NCBI RefSeq assembly: GCF_000828085.3
Contig: NZ_JXCA02000001.1
Location: 378,130 to 422,439, forward strand
Length of the DNA stretch: 44,310 nucleotides
From: Scytonema tolypothrichoides VB-61278
Lineage (GTDB): Bacteria; Cyanobacteriota; Cyanobacteriia; Cyanobacteriales; Nostocaceae
Reading direction: 5' to 3'
Shown: in pieces, positions 1 to 9,565 of the stretch
How positions within the stretch are numbered: the stretch's first letter is position 1
How the letters are laid out: every line of letters begins with the position of its first letter
The notes under the pieces: model-generated
What the model saw: the letters and a program-made list of their open reading frames with translations, nothing else
Told to the model about the DNA's origin: nothing
The model's database searches: none
Made by a program: the position numbers and the translations under genes

Positions 1-328
<328 letters not shown>

Positions 329-355
329 CCGGTTGCGAGTAGTTGGTCAGTCATC

Positions 356-384
356 AAAATCCCCTGCCGCAAGGTGGGGGTTTT
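356..384 (+). terminator. Rho-independent terminator of psaB
   Basis: Bases 356-364 pair with 376-384 to form a 9-bp stem (four A-T, one T-G, four C-G) around an 11-nt loop. The 3' arm ends in TTTT. It lies 29 nt after the psaB stop codon. Confidence 0.75.
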
Positions 385-443
385 ACATATCACGTTCGCT
401 TCGTTTTGTCAATTGACTTTTGCTGGATCCCTAGTAGTTACTC

Positions 444-740
444 GTGAGTAGTTATACGCGCGTTGCATTCATACGTATTACCCTCCGGGTATCTCCTGCG
501 GAGACGCTGCGCTTTAGCCCTCTGGGCGTGCGCCTTGCGCATACGCCAGATGCCTCTGTCGGGAAACCCTCATCAAGCACTGGTCTCACCTCACCCCGCC
601 CTTACGGGCACCCCTCACGCCAGGTGCACCGTCCTTGGGAACCCCAACGCCAGATGCCCGCGACGGGAAACCCGTCTTCAGCACTGGCGCAGCAACGCAC
701 TGGCTCTCCTTAATAAGGAGAGGGGCAGGGGTGAGGTATT
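444..740. repeat. GC-rich palindromic repeat block between psaB and cinA
   Basis: This stretch is denser in G+C than its surroundings and is built of short palindromes, such as CCTCCGGG, TCTCCTGCGGAGA and GCGCCTTGCGC. It also contains two direct copies of a roughly 41-bp unit starting ACGCCAGATGCC and ending CACTGG, at 543-583 and 647-687. Parts reappear inverted at 11862-12190, for example the CCAGGTGCACCGTCCTTGG segment. Short open frames cross it in two phases but have no start context and their codons come from the palindromes. I read it as non-coding repeat DNA of the kind scattered through Nostocales genomes. Confidence 0.75.
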
Positions 741-783
741 CAATGATATATTTTGACGATCAAACTAAACAATTCCCTATTTT

Positions 784-2034
784 ATGAGTGCAGAAATTAT
801 TTGTGTTGGAACCGAACTTTTGTTAGGAGATATCCTCAACGGTAATGCTCAATATTTGGCGCGACAGTTAGCTGGGCTAGGTATTCCCCACTACTATCAA
901 ACCGTAGTCGGAGATAACCCAACAAGATTAAAACAGGTTATAGAAATTGCAAGTCAAAGAGCGCAAATTTTGATTTTCACTGGAGGTCTTGGTCCCACAC
1001 CAGATGACTTGACTTGTGAAACCATTGCTGATTTTTTTGGTGCTCCTTTAGTAGAACGTCCAGACATTATTGAAGATATTACCAGGAAATATGTTCAACG
1101 CGGTCGGGTTATGACCGCCAGCAACCGGAAACAAGCTTTGATACCCCAAGGTGCTGAAGTTTTGCCAAACCCTACAGGAACAGCACCCGGTATTATTTGG
1201 CAGCCTCGTTCAGGATTAACGATTTTCACCTTTCCTGGTGTGCCCAGTGAAATGTACCGGATGTGGGAAGATACTGCTGTACCTTTTCTCAAAAGTCAAG
1301 GTTGGGGTAAAGAAATTATTTACAGTCGGATGTTAAAGTTTTGGGGTGTGGCGGAATCAGCACTAGCAGAAAAGGTCGCGCCTTATCTCAACTTGCCCAA
1401 CCCAACAGTTGCACCTTATTCCAGTAAGGGGGAAGTGAAATTACGAGTTTCTGCTAAAGCTGCATCCCTTGCACAAGCACAGGATTTGATAGCCCCGATT
1501 GAAAAACAGATTAAAGATATTGCGGGGTTAGATTATTATGGTGCAGATAATGATACCGTTGCCTCTGTTGTGGGTGAGTTGTTGCGCGGTGCAGGGGAAA
1601 CCCTTTCTGTGGCAGAATCTTGCACTGGTGGGGGATTAGGGCAAATGTTAACGGAGATTTCTGGAAGTTCTGATTACTTTTGGGGTGGGGTCATTTCTTA
1701 TGATAACTCGGTAAAAGTAGGGCTTTTGGGTGTTAACTCACAAGATTTGGCAAAGTATGGGGCTGTCAGTTCTATTGTTGCAGAACAAATGGCTGCGGGA
1801 GTGCGGTCGCGTCTTTCAACGACTTGGGGATTGAGTATCACTGGTATTGCTGGACCTACAGGTGGTACGGAGACTAAGCCTGTTGGTTTGGTTTATATCG
1901 GGTTAGCCCGACCGAATGGAGAAGTGCAAAGTTTTGAATATCATTTTGGTGCAGGGCGAGGTCGGTCTTTAATTCGCCACCTGAGTGCGTGTACGGCATT
2001 GGACAATTTGCGAAGGAAGTTGTTGAGTCATTAA
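784..2034 (+). CDS. cinA: CinA family protein (competence/damage-inducible; NMN amidohydrolase domain)
   Basis: This is a 416-residue protein of normal CinA length. Residues 1 to about 170 form the MoeA/MogA-like domain, with GTELLLGDILNGN near the start, FTGGLGPTPDD (65-75) and FPGVPSEM (150-157). The C-terminal amidase domain (about 255-412) carries the AESCTGG motif (277-283) with the candidate catalytic serine, and SITGIAGPTGGT. In the family the C-terminal domain deamidates nicotinamide mononucleotide (PncC activity) in pyridine nucleotide salvage. The N-terminal domain is linked to ADP-ribose pyrophosphatase activity in some members. ATG at 784 starts immediately at the conserved N-terminus, but the Shine-Dalgarno signal is weak. 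The gene stands alone between a repeat block and convergent murB. Confidence 0.95.
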   Translation: MSAEIICVGTELLLGDILNGNAQYLARQLAGLGIPHYYQTVVGDNPTRLKQVIEIASQRAQILIFTGGLGPTPDDLTCETIADFFGAPLVERPDIIEDITRKYVQRGRVMTASNRKQALIPQGAEVLPNPTGTAPGIIWQPRSGLTIFTFPGVPSEMYRMWEDTAVPFLKSQGWGKEIIYSRMLKFWGVAESALAEKVAPYLNLPNPTVAPYSSKGEVKLRVSAKAASLAQAQDLIAPIEKQIKDIAGLDYYGADNDTVASVVGELLRGAGETLSVAESCTGGGLGQMLTEISGSSDYFWGGVISYDNSVKVGLLGVNSQDLAKYGAVSSIVAEQMAAGVRSRLSTTWGLSITGIAGPTGGTETKPVGLVYIGLARPNGEVQSFEYHFGAGRGRSLIRHLSACTALDNLRRKLLSH

Positions 2035-2057
2035 AAAAACTGCCTCTACACAAATAA

Positions 2058-2075
2058 AGCCCGCTTGCGCGGGCT
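2058..2075. terminator. GC hairpin between convergent cinA and murB
   Basis: AGCCCGC (2058-2064) pairs perfectly with GCGGGCT (2069-2075) around a TTGC loop, 24 nt after the cinA stop codon. There is no clear T-tract on either side, so this may be a REP-like palindrome that also blocks read-through rather than a classical terminator. Confidence 0.45.
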
Positions 2076-2172
2076 ACCAATAAGAAATATTTCGTGTTCT
2101 TGTAAATAAACTTCTCCTTGTTTTATGAAGAAGGGGAGAAAAAGTTATATTTTTCTCACAAAGCTTGGTTCA

Positions 2173-3171
2173 TCAAGCAGCTTGAAACTCTCCTAGCATT
2201 TTTACTTCTGGTTCTAACGGAATAGACCAACGTTGTTGTACTTGATGTTGGACATGGTGAATGAGATTAAAAATATCCCCAGCACTAGCGCCACCACAGT
2301 TAACGATAAAATTAGCATGCCGTAGTGCAACTTGCGCTTTGCCAATTTGGTAGCCTTTGAGACCTGTTTGTTCAATTAACCAGCCTGCGGCATGAGGTTT
2401 AGGATTGCGGAACACACTACCACAACTAGGCAAGTGATAGGGTTGAGTGTTTAGTCGGTGTTCTTTGTGTTGTTTGGTAGCTGCTAAAACTTCTGTTGGG
2501 TTTGCCCCTGGCTGGAGTTGAAAAGTGGCTTGGGTGACGATGCGATCGCTTCCTTGGAGGATAGAGGTGCGGTAGCTGTAGTTCAACTGTTCACGGGTAA
2601 GAGTTTCCAGAGTTCCATCCGGCAAAAGTACTTGAACACTAACTAATATATCTGCGATACAACTATTGTGTGCCCCTGCATTCATCACTACGGCACCCCC
2701 AATAGTTCCAGGGATACCAACAGCCCACTCAAATCCTTGCCATCCCCGCTCTGCAATTTGCCATGCTAAGCTTGGAATTGGGTCTCCCGCAGCTACAGTT
2801 AACTGACCTGTTTCTGAGTCAAAATGGCTATGGCGCAAATGACGAGTCACAACAACTAAACCTGGTATCCCACAATCACTGACGAGCAAGTTAGAACCTG
2901 CTCCTAGTATTGTTACTGGTAATTCCTGTGCTTTTGCAAACTGAATACTGGCTTGCAAAGCTTCTAAGTTTCGAGGGGCAACACACCACTCAGCAGGTCC
3001 ACCGACTCTGTATGAAGTATACGCTGCAAGCGAAACTTGAGATTTAATAACGCAATCAGTACCAGGTAAATAAATTTCTTTACTTTCGATGGAATTATGA
3101 GATGTTATTTGCCTGCTATTTGTCATACCAGAAACTTTGCAGACATTTGCAACTGCCTGGGATATTGTCAT
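2173..3171 (-). CDS. murB: UDP-N-acetylmuramate dehydrogenase MurB
   Basis: This 332-residue cytosolic flavoprotein reduces UDP-N-acetylenolpyruvoylglucosamine to UDP-N-acetylmuramate, the second committed step of peptidoglycan precursor synthesis. FAD-binding landmarks are [20 protein letters not shown] and [17 protein letters not shown]. The substrate side shows YRTSILQG, the SCGSVFRNP motif with the catalytic serine, and the terminal [11 protein letters not shown] with the conserved glutamate. The first roughly 35 residues are poorly conserved in the family, so the internal ATG at residue 16 is a possible alternative start. It lies 153 bp downstream of murC on the same strand, the usual cyanobacterial murC-murB order, and probably forms an operon with it. 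Confidence 0.95.
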   Translation of the reverse strand: MTISQAVANVCKVSGMTNSRQITSHNSIESKEIYLPGTDCVIKSQVSLAAYTSYRVGGPAEWCVAPRNLEALQASIQFAKAQELPVTILGAGSNLLVSDCGIPGLVVVTRHLRHSHFDSETGQLTVAAGDPIPSLAWQIAERGWQGFEWAVGIPGTIGGAVVMNAGAHNSCIADILVSVQVLLPDGTLETLTREQLNYSYRTSILQGSDRIVTQATFQLQPGANPTEVLAATKQHKEHRLNTQPYHLPSCGSVFRNPKPHAAGWLIEQTGLKGYQIGKAQVALRHANFIVNCGGASAGDIFNLIHHVQHQVQQRWSIPLEPEVKMLGEFQAA

Positions 3172-3324
3172 ATCTTTTAGAATGCACTGAATTTAGATGT
3201 TTGTATGCCGTAAAAAACGACACCAATGAGAAGCCATGTAACTATTGCTAAACGGACACTATGCGAATAAGGGAAACCAACTTGTAAGAAAGTTGTACTC
3301 CGGTTTTGGGGGTAAAAACTTTCC

Positions 3325-4788
3325 TTAAGAGGTTGCCTTAGCTGGTGGACATTGTGTCGCCATGACTTCGGGAATCACTTGATTAATATTCCCAGCTCCT
3401 AGAAACAGCGCCAAGTCTCCACAATGCAGAGTCTGCTGTAAGTACTCGCAGACTGAGGCTAAAGTTGGTTGGTACATTACCTGCGGGTGCTCTTTTGCAA
3501 CCTCAGTTGCAAGTTTTTCACCACTAACTTGCCCCAAGTTTGGCTCGCCTGCACTGTAAATGTCAGTCAGGACAACTAAATCAGCATGACTAAACGATTG
3601 AGCAAATTCCTCTAAAAAGGTAAGCGTGCGGCTATAGCGATGGGGTTGGAAGATAGCAACAACTCTCTGCCCTGGTCTTGCCTGCAAGCGTGCAGCAGCG
3701 AGAGTCGCACGAATTTCACTGGGGTGATGGGCGTAGTCATCAATAAAAGTGATGCCATTAACTTCACCCCGGAATTCAAAACGGCGTCTTGCCCCTTCAA
3801 AGGTCGCAAGACCCTTAGCAATTTCTCCAAATTCCAAGCCTAATATCCGACCAACCGCCACGGCTGCTAAAGCGTTACTGAGGTTGTGCTTACTCAGTAA
3901 GCGCAAGTTCAACACACCCAAAGCCTTGCCTCTTTCCCATACAAGGGCTGTGGTGCCATCGGCTTTATAGTCCACGTTGGTGACAGTGTAGTCAGCAGCA
4001 GAATCAGGATTTAGGCTATAGCTAATTCCTGGTTGCAGGCGATCGCGTACAGTCGTGCAATCAATGCTGCCTACCAAAGTTTTACAGCCTTTTGCAAATG
4101 TCTGAAAAGTTTCCACCACTTCCTCTAGTGTGTCGTAGTGGTCGGGATGGTCTAATTCTATGTTAGTGATAATACCTATTTCTGGGCTATGTTTCACCAA
4201 AGAACCATCTGATTCATCTGCTTCAGCTACCAAATACTGACTTTGCCCCAGTCGGGCATTGCCTTCCCAAGCATTAACTTCTCCACCAACTAAAATCGTT
4301 GGATCAAGACCTGCTTGGAGTAGCATGTAACCAATCATGCTACTTGTTGTCGTTTTTCCGTGAGTCCCTGCAACAGCAATACTATTGTATTGAGTAATTA
4401 ATGCTGCCAGTACATCTGAGCGATGGAAAATTGGGCAACCTAATTCTAATGCTGCTTTGTACTCTAAATTAGTTGTGTTAATGGCTGTTGAACAAATAAC
4501 TTGAGGTAGTTTTGCTTTCTTAAGAGCGGATGGTTCTTCTTGAGTGTTTAAGGTTACTTCACTAAAGTGAGAATGAGGACGAAAAAATTCGAGATTGCTT
4601 GCCTCTTGTTTACCAAAAATATGAGTTCCGATAGATTCTAAACGTCGAGTAATATGGTTTGGACGAAGATCTGAACCAGATACTGGCAGATGGCGCTTTG
4701 CTAGCACATAAGCTAAAGCAGACATACCTATGCCGCCAATACCAATGAAATGAAATGGTCTACCGCCAAACTCTACTGTATCTTTCAT
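3325..4788 (-). CDS. murC: UDP-N-acetylmuramate--L-alanine ligase MurC
   Basis: This 487-residue Mur ligase adds L-alanine to UDP-MurNAc using ATP, in the cytoplasm. It shows the N-terminal Rossmann motif HFIGIGGIGMSALAYVLAK, the P-loop GTHGKTTTSSM, the central EADESDGSL and NIELDHPDHYDT segments, and the C-terminal FIDDYAHHPSEIRATL. I chose ATG at 4788 because an AGAGGA ribosome-binding site sits just upstream and orthologues begin close to the GRPFHFIGIGGIG segment. The frame stays open upstream to an ATG at 4818, which would add ten residues without a comparable site. murB follows. Upstream lies a gene-free region of about 1 kb shared with divergent gap2. Confidence 0.95.
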   Translation of the reverse strand: MKDTVEFGGRPFHFIGIGGIGMSALAYVLAKRHLPVSGSDLRPNHITRRLESIGTHIFGKQEASNLEFFRPHSHFSEVTLNTQEEPSALKKAKLPQVICSTAINTTNLEYKAALELGCPIFHRSDVLAALITQYNSIAVAGTHGKTTTSSMIGYMLLQAGLDPTILVGGEVNAWEGNARLGQSQYLVAEADESDGSLVKHSPEIGIITNIELDHPDHYDTLEEVVETFQTFAKGCKTLVGSIDCTTVRDRLQPGISYSLNPDSAADYTVTNVDYKADGTTALVWERGKALGVLNLRLLSKHNLSNALAAVAVGRILGLEFGEIAKGLATFEGARRRFEFRGEVNGITFIDDYAHHPSEIRATLAAARLQARPGQRVVAIFQPHRYSRTLTFLEEFAQSFSHADLVVLTDIYSAGEPNLGQVSGEKLATEVAKEHPQVMYQPTLASVCEYLQQTLHCGDLALFLGAGNINQVIPEVMATQCPPAKATS

Positions 4789-5843
4789 TGATTTATCCTC
4801 TATCACCACACCACACAATCATCCTAAATGACACGCGTATCATAACAGGAATTCTATTTTTACTGATACTGCCTTTGTTCCATTTTTATAACCTATCAGT
4901 TGTTTTTTTCATGATTGTTTTTCCCATTCCAATCGATTTTACCCTTGTTAGTCATTTTTTCTCTTTCTTAACAGATATTATGATTATTCTGAAAGTTTAA
5001 GCTAAATCGGGAAACTCTCAATCGTCATTGTAAATATATGTTTTTGGCTGCACCGCTAAAATTTGCTATAATCATGAGTTACTAAATAAAGTTTTTGTCA
5101 ATTGAAGAAAGCCTAAGCGTAAGTTAATAGAGCAATGAGCAATTATTGCAGGCACTTTTGATCCACTGACCTAGGGAAGACATGCTTCTAGCGAAGACAG
5201 CTTTGGACGAAGTTCCTTTAGAACGAGTCGTTTAAGTGCCTTCATAAAAGCCTGATCGTAAAGATATATTGCAGCAAAGGACTACAGACAACAGATGGTT
5301 GACTGTATCACTCGCTTTTGAAAAGTTTTTCTGGGATTTCTTAGGCTATGAACACCCTGATTGCCTTGTCTGCTGATTACCCCAATACTCACTGATACTA
5401 GATTATTGGTGAAGTGAACATTTCAAACCTTACATCATTGGTACCGTTGAGAGAAATTAGGACAATTGTGTGATTGATTAATTGCACCTTGACTGCCAAG
5501 CTCTGAGAACATAGCTAATGGATAGTTAATGTGCAACACGCAGCACAAACCTGTAGAGCAAAATAATAGCACAGACTGGTAGTTACTGCATCACCCTGTA
5601 GTAAGATTTTCATCAAGTCTGATTCACAAACTTTCCTATCATAGCCAATCAATTTCCTATTTAGTTCCACCAAGGAGTTAGGGCTTATGATTGATAAGCA
5701 CAACCTATATACAAAAAGGTAGGAAGAAAATATTTATTTTTTATAATGTAAAGCTTTATAGTTATAAATACTCCCCCCTTTGCGGTATGATCGGGGTCAT
5801 CAGTAGCTTTTGTTAAGTATAAGTAAACAGAGGGCAAGACGCT
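4789..5843. other. 1,055-bp gene-free region between divergent murC and gap2
   Basis: The first 250 bp are AT-rich (about 4820-5060). No frame in the region has a plausible start together with protein-like composition; the short open frames are low-complexity or cysteine/threonine scraps. The region must hold the murC and gap2 promoters. Its middle (5110-5347) contains nested complementary segments described separately. A TATGAT hexamer at 5786-5791 could be the -10 box for gap2, but no good -35 box lies at the right distance. Confidence 0.6.
5110..5347. ncRNA. Candidate structured RNA upstream of gap2 (unassigned)
   Basis: Several complementary segments nest inside each other. An outer stem pairs AGCCTAAG (5110-5117) with CTTAGGCT (5340-5347). 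An inner stem pairs AGGCACTT (5150-5157) with AAGTGCCT (5234-5241). Local hairpins lie inside, including CTTC-TAGC-GAAG around 5185-5196 and GTTC/GAAC around 5213-5225. Another hairpin at 5284-5306 pairs ACAG-A-CAAC with GTTG-A-CTGT. This resembles a multibranched RNA but matches no family I can name; it is not tmRNA, RNase P RNA or SRP RNA by their conserved motifs. The strand is unknown. Chance pairing has not been excluded. Confidence 0.3.
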
Positions 5844-6860
5844 GTGATTAGAGTTGCAATCAACGGTTTCGGGCGCATCGGGCGTAACTTTGCACGTTGC
5901 TGGGTAGGTAGAGAAAATAGTAATATCGACCTTGTCGGCATTAATGACACATCCGACCCAAGAACCAATGCTCACCTGCTCAAATATGACTCGATGCTAG
6001 GGAAATTAAAGGATGTTGACATCACTGCCGATGATAACTCAATCATCGTTAATGGTAAAACCATTAAGTGTGTCTCCGACCGCAACCCAGAAAACTTGCC
6101 CTGGAAAGACTGGGAAATTGACCTAATTATCGAAGCAACAGGGGTTTTCACTTCCAGAGAAGGGGCGACAAAACATCTTAACGCTGGTGCGAAGAAAGTT
6201 CTCATCACCGCCCCCGGAAAGAACGAAGATGGGACTTTTGTGGTTGGCGTAAATCATCACGATTACGACCACGAAAAACACAACATCATCAGTAACGCTA
6301 GCTGTACCACCAACTGCTTGGCCCCCATAGCTAAGGTGTTGCACGAGAAATTTGGCATCATCAAAGGCACGATGACCACCACTCACAGTTATACTGGTGA
6401 CCAACGCTTGCTAGACGCCTCTCACCGTGATGTTAGGCGGGCACGTGCCGCAGCCATCAACATTGTACCTACCTCCACAGGTGCGGCAAAAGCTGTAGCC
6501 TTAGTCCTACCAGAACTCAAAGGGAAGCTGAACGGTGTGGCGTTGCGCGTACCCACCCCTAACGTTTCCATGGTGGACTTTGTCATCCAGGTTGAAAAGT
6601 CTACGATTGCCGAAGAAGTCAACCAAGCCCTCAAAGGTGCCTCCGAAGGTCAACTTAAAGGCATTTTGGATTACAGCGAACTCCCCTTGGTATCATCCGA
6701 TTATCAAGGTACTGATGCCTCTTCAATTGTTGATGCTAACTTGACATTTGTCATGGGCGGCGATTTAGTGAAAGTCATGGCTTGGTATGACAACGAGTGG
6801 GGTTACAGCCAGCGAGTCCTTGACTTGGCAGAGTTAGTAGCCCAAAAATGGACTAAGTAG
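5844..6860 (+). CDS. gap2: Glyceraldehyde-3-phosphate dehydrogenase, photosynthetic type (Gap2)
   Basis: This 338-residue cytosolic enzyme interconverts glyceraldehyde-3-phosphate and 1,3-bisphosphoglycerate. In cyanobacteria Gap2 is the NADPH-using Calvin-cycle form. The Rossmann start is [14 protein letters not shown]. The region after the second strand reads [19 protein letters not shown], typical of the plastid/Gap2 group, with Asn in place of the Asp of strictly NAD-dependent enzymes. The catalytic cysteine is C154 in [12 protein letters not shown], and [17 protein letters not shown] ends the fold. There is no GapB-type regulatory extension, so redox control would depend on CP12. The start is GTG at 5844, with GAGGG 8-12 nt upstream. 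The next gene on this strand is far away, so it is probably monocistronic. Confidence 0.96.
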   Translation: MIRVAINGFGRIGRNFARCWVGRENSNIDLVGINDTSDPRTNAHLLKYDSMLGKLKDVDITADDNSIIVNGKTIKCVSDRNPENLPWKDWEIDLIIEATGVFTSREGATKHLNAGAKKVLITAPGKNEDGTFVVGVNHHDYDHEKHNIISNASCTTNCLAPIAKVLHEKFGIIKGTMTTTHSYTGDQRLLDASHRDVRRARAAAINIVPTSTGAAKAVALVLPELKGKLNGVALRVPTPNVSMVDFVIQVEKSTIAEEVNQALKGASEGQLKGILDYSELPLVSSDYQGTDASSIVDANLTFVMGGDLVKVMAWYDNEWGYSQRVLDLAELVAQKWTK

Positions 6861-6914
6861 TTCATTCAATATGGCGGTTCTCATTTGAATCACATACATC
6901 ACTACGAATAATGT

Positions 6915-7001
6915 TGTAGAGACGTAGCATGTGAGTCCAGTGCTGCGGGAGGGTAACCCTGGCGCAGGCGACGGGCGTTCTCAGAGGGCTACGTCTCTAC
7001 A
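6915..7001. repeat. MITE-like palindromic repeat with TGTAGAGACG termini
   Basis: TGTAGAGACGTAG at the left end is matched by its exact complement CTACGTCTCTACA at the right end (6989-7001). Between them lies a GC-rich core with the bits AGGGTAACCCT and GGCGCAGGCGACGGGCG. The TGTAGAGACG end recurs at 30277-30306 as a nearly core-less palindrome and as a half copy near 25923. There is no coding capacity, so it could only move with help from elsewhere. Confidence 0.7.
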
Positions 7002-7098
7002 TGCTCGAATTTGGTATTGTAAAACATTGAAATCAATAAGACAGTCTTTTACCAATGACCAATGACTAATGTACGGGCGCAAGGCCGCAGCGCCCCTA

Positions 7099-8196
7099 CT
7101 AATGACTAAAATGTTGAAACCCCCGATCAAGATTGAGAACTTGGTCGGGGTATTCTTCTGTTTGGTCATGCAAAATGACTGTTGATCCATCTGTTATTTT
7201 TCCCACAATAGCCGCGCCCTCACCAAGCTGTTGTACCAATGCATATGCTTGTCCTTTTGGCAAGGATAATACTAACTCAAAGTCTTCACCACCGTATAAG
7301 GCATATTCCAGGGCTTGTTCTTGTGTCAGCCAATGATTAAATTGTTTTGGTAAAGGAATTTGAGTGCGTTCAATCACAGCACCAACACCACTGGCGCGGC
7401 AAATTTGCACCACAGCATCTGCTAAGCCGTCGCTACTGTCCATACCACCTAGAGAGTGTGGGGCGTCGGAATCTAGAATTTCCCATAAAATTGGTAAGAC
7501 ATCTAGTCGGGGTTTGGGTCTTTGGTGTGCGTGAATTAAGACAGTGCGATCTGCTGAAAGCAGCAGCGCTAGCCCCGATAGGCGTAGCCGTGCCGCAGGC
7601 ATAGGGGGCGCTACGCAAACGCTATCGCTATCACTCAGGTTTTGCCCAAAATCAGGATGCAGCAGCAATTGTAAGCCAGCAGCGGAAGCCCCGTGAACAC
7701 CTGTGACAACTATGGCATCTCCCACCTTAGCTTGGTTACGGCGAATAACACGTGAGGGGTCAACTTGACCGAAAGCGGAAATGGCTATGGTGGTCGTGGG
7801 CGATCGCACGATATCACCACCAACAATTGGGGTATTGTACTTTTGCAAGCATTGGGTCATTCCCTGGTATAATTGCTCTACCCAACTGACAGCAACCTCG
7901 CCAGGGAGTCCCAGTCCGACAGTAATTCCTAGGGGAGTTGCACCCATTGCTGCTATATCTGATAAGTTAGCAGCAACGGCGCGCCAACCAGCATCTTCAC
8001 CAGAAGTAGTGATTTCACTGAAATGGACACCATCAACCAACACGTCAGTTGTGACTACCAAAGATTGTCCTGGTTCAGTAGAAAGCACAGCCGCATCATC
8101 TCCGATAATTTCTGGAGGACAAAAGCGCTGCAATCTTACTAAAAGACCTTGCTCTCCAATATCTTGAACTTGCAAAGAGGATAATTCACTGTTCAC
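7099..8196 (-). CDS. thiL: Thiamine-monophosphate kinase ThiL
   Basis: This cytosolic kinase (365 residues) phosphorylates thiamine monophosphate to the cofactor thiamine pyrophosphate. Motifs include IGDDAAVL near the N-terminus, TTDVLVDGVHF, WRAVAANLSDIAAMGA, VVGGDIVRS and GGMDSSDGLADAV, with YGGEDFELVLSLP towards the end. About 20 residues between NLSDSD and the conserved HQRPKPRLDVLP come from a GC-rich palindromic repeat (7566-7625) read in frame, so the protein is longer than typical bacterial ThiL (about 320-340 residues) at a probable surface loop. The final residues HFSH and the stop lie in a heptamer-type TTTAGTCATTAG repeat. The enzyme core appears intact, so I expect it to be functional. 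Confidence 0.93.
   Translation of the reverse strand: MNSELSSLQVQDIGEQGLLVRLQRFCPPEIIGDDAAVLSTEPGQSLVVTTDVLVDGVHFSEITTSGEDAGWRAVAANLSDIAAMGATPLGITVGLGLPGEVAVSWVEQLYQGMTQCLQKYNTPIVGGDIVRSPTTTIAISAFGQVDPSRVIRRNQAKVGDAIVVTGVHGASAAGLQLLLHPDFGQNLSDSDSVCVAPPMPAARLRLSGLALLLSADRTVLIHAHQRPKPRLDVLPILWEILDSDAPHSLGGMDSSDGLADAVVQICRASGVGAVIERTQIPLPKQFNHWLTQEQALEYALYGGEDFELVLSLPKGQAYALVQQLGEGAAIVGKITDGSTVILHDQTEEYPDQVLNLDRGFQHFSH
7566..7625. repeat. Palindromic repeat translated in frame within thiL
   Basis: The segment carries the motifs GGCGTAGCCGTGCCGCAGGC and GGCGCTACGCAAACGC. Close relatives occur outside genes here (13620-13702). Its length is a multiple of three at the apparent boundaries and it has no stop in the thiL frame. 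The boundaries are estimated from where conserved ThiL residues stop and resume. Confidence 0.6.
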
Positions 8197-8279
8197 CTTT
8201 CACCCTACCCCCTCTCCTCTGCTTTTTCCCCCTACACCCCTACACCCTGCCCGTAGGGCATTGACTTTAAGAAATTTTC

Positions 8280-9482
8280 TTATAAAAACTTTGCAATTCT
8301 CTCAACAGCAGTTTCTAAAACTGGTGTATCATGCACTAAGGCAAAGCGGACATATCCTTCTCCAGATTTACCAAAGCCTGCACCTGGTGAGGCAGCTACG
8401 CCTGTTTTTTCTACGAGTTGAGTACAAAATCCGATAGAATCTTGACTCCACCGTTCTGGTAACTTTGCCCAGATATACATTGTTGCCTTGGGCGTGGGAA
8501 CATACCAACCAATACGGTGTAAAGCGGTGAGAAAGGTATCTCGGCGTTGGCGCAAGATGTTAACAGAGGTTTTCACTCCAGTCTGTGGACCAGTCAAGGC
8601 AGCAATAGCACCGTTCAAAATTCCCCGATACTGATTAAAATCAACGGCTGCTTTTATTTGGCGTAAGGCACGAATTAACTCGGGATTACCGATGGCGTAG
8701 CCAACACGGAAGCCGCCCATATTGTATGATTTGGAGAGGGTGAAAAACTCAATTGAGACGCTTTTGTCTGGGTCAGCTTGTAAAATTGAAGGAGCAAGGG
8801 ATTTGCCCCAGTTGTCGGTTCCTTGTTCTGAGTCGTTACTTTCCTCAAAAACCAAATCTACGTAGGGGAAATCGTGGACTAGGACGATATTATGTTGCTG
8901 ACAAAAACTAACAGCTTCCTTAAAGAAGGATAATGGTGCGATCGCCGCAGTTGGATTATGAGGGTAGCTTAAGACCATCATCCGCGACTGTGCTAATACA
9001 GGCGTAGGAATATCTGTAAACACAGGTAGAAACCCGTTTTCTGCCCGTATTGGCATTGGGTAAATTTGACCATTTGCCAAGTGGACTCCCCCTGCATGGG
9101 AGGGATAACCCGGATCAAGCAATAAAGCGAAATCTCCTGGGTTGAGGACTGCTAGAGGCAAATGTGCTGTGCCTTCTTGGGAACCAATCAGGGGCAGTAC
9201 CTCTGTTTCTGGATTGACGGGAACACCAAATCTTTCAGTATACCAGGTTGCGGCTGCTTGGCGAAAGGCTTGGGTGCCGTGAAATAGTAAGTAGCCGTGG
9301 GTACTTGGGTTGTATAAAGATTGGGCGATCGCCTCAATGACGTGCGCCTCAGGTGATAGATCTGAAGACCCCAGTGATAAATCTATTAACTCTTGTCCAC
9401 AAGCCAAAGCTTTTGTTTTGGCTTTGTCCATATCAGCAAATACATTTGATTGCAGGGGTTGTATACGTTTAGCAAACTGCAT
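8280..9482 (-). CDS. PLP-dependent class I aminotransferase (LL-diaminopimelate aminotransferase-like)
   Basis: This is a 400-residue fold-type I aminotransferase. The Schiff-base lysine is K251 in TLSKSYNMGGFRVGYAIGN. Other family marks are the STHGYLLFHGTQAFRQAAATWY segment (60-81), SYPHNPT with the PLP-contacting Asn (172-178), and HDFPYVDLVFE (203-213). Sequence style fits the MalY/DapL-like group often annotated as aspartate or LL-diaminopimelate aminotransferase in cyanobacteria. The amino donor and product cannot be fixed from sequence alone. The start is ATG at 9482. A heptamer-repeat spacer separates it from the upstream thioredoxin gene on the same strand. thiL follows 83 bp downstream, so co-transcription is possible. 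Confidence 0.85.
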   Translation of the reverse strand: MQFAKRIQPLQSNVFADMDKAKTKALACGQELIDLSLGSSDLSPEAHVIEAIAQSLYNPSTHGYLLFHGTQAFRQAAATWYTERFGVPVNPETEVLPLIGSQEGTAHLPLAVLNPGDFALLLDPGYPSHAGGVHLANGQIYPMPIRAENGFLPVFTDIPTPVLAQSRMMVLSYPHNPTAAIAPLSFFKEAVSFCQQHNIVLVHDFPYVDLVFEESNDSEQGTDNWGKSLAPSILQADPDKSVSIEFFTLSKSYNMGGFRVGYAIGNPELIRALRQIKAAVDFNQYRGILNGAIAALTGPQTGVKTSVNILRQRRDTFLTALHRIGWYVPTPKATMYIWAKLPERWSQDSIGFCTQLVEKTGVAASPGAGFGKSGEGYVRFALVHDTPVLETAVERIAKFL

Positions 9483-9494
9483 TTTTCGTCCTTT

Positions 9495-9565
9495 GTCCTA
9501 AGTCAATTGTCTTTAGTCCTTAGTCAATAGCAAATGACTAAAGACTAAGGACTAACGACCAATGA
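9495..9565. repeat. Heptamer-type short tandem repeats (STRR)
   Basis: The stretch is made of variants of GACTAAG/GACTAAT and their complements. GTCTTTAGTC (9509-9518) pairs exactly with GACTAAAGAC (9536-9545), which gives a hairpin downstream of the thioredoxin gene and just ahead of the aminotransferase. It may act as a weak terminator. Confidence 0.65.

Noticed and set aside
444-756. Two overlapping ORFs of 89 and 97 codons after psaB
   Set aside because: They lie in palindromic repeat DNA, have no ribosome-binding site, and their composition (Arg/Pro/Ser/His) reflects the repeat.
5515-5975. Short minus-strand ORFs upstream of and overlapping gap2
   Set aside because: No start context, unusual composition, and overlap with the gap2 promoter and coding sequence.
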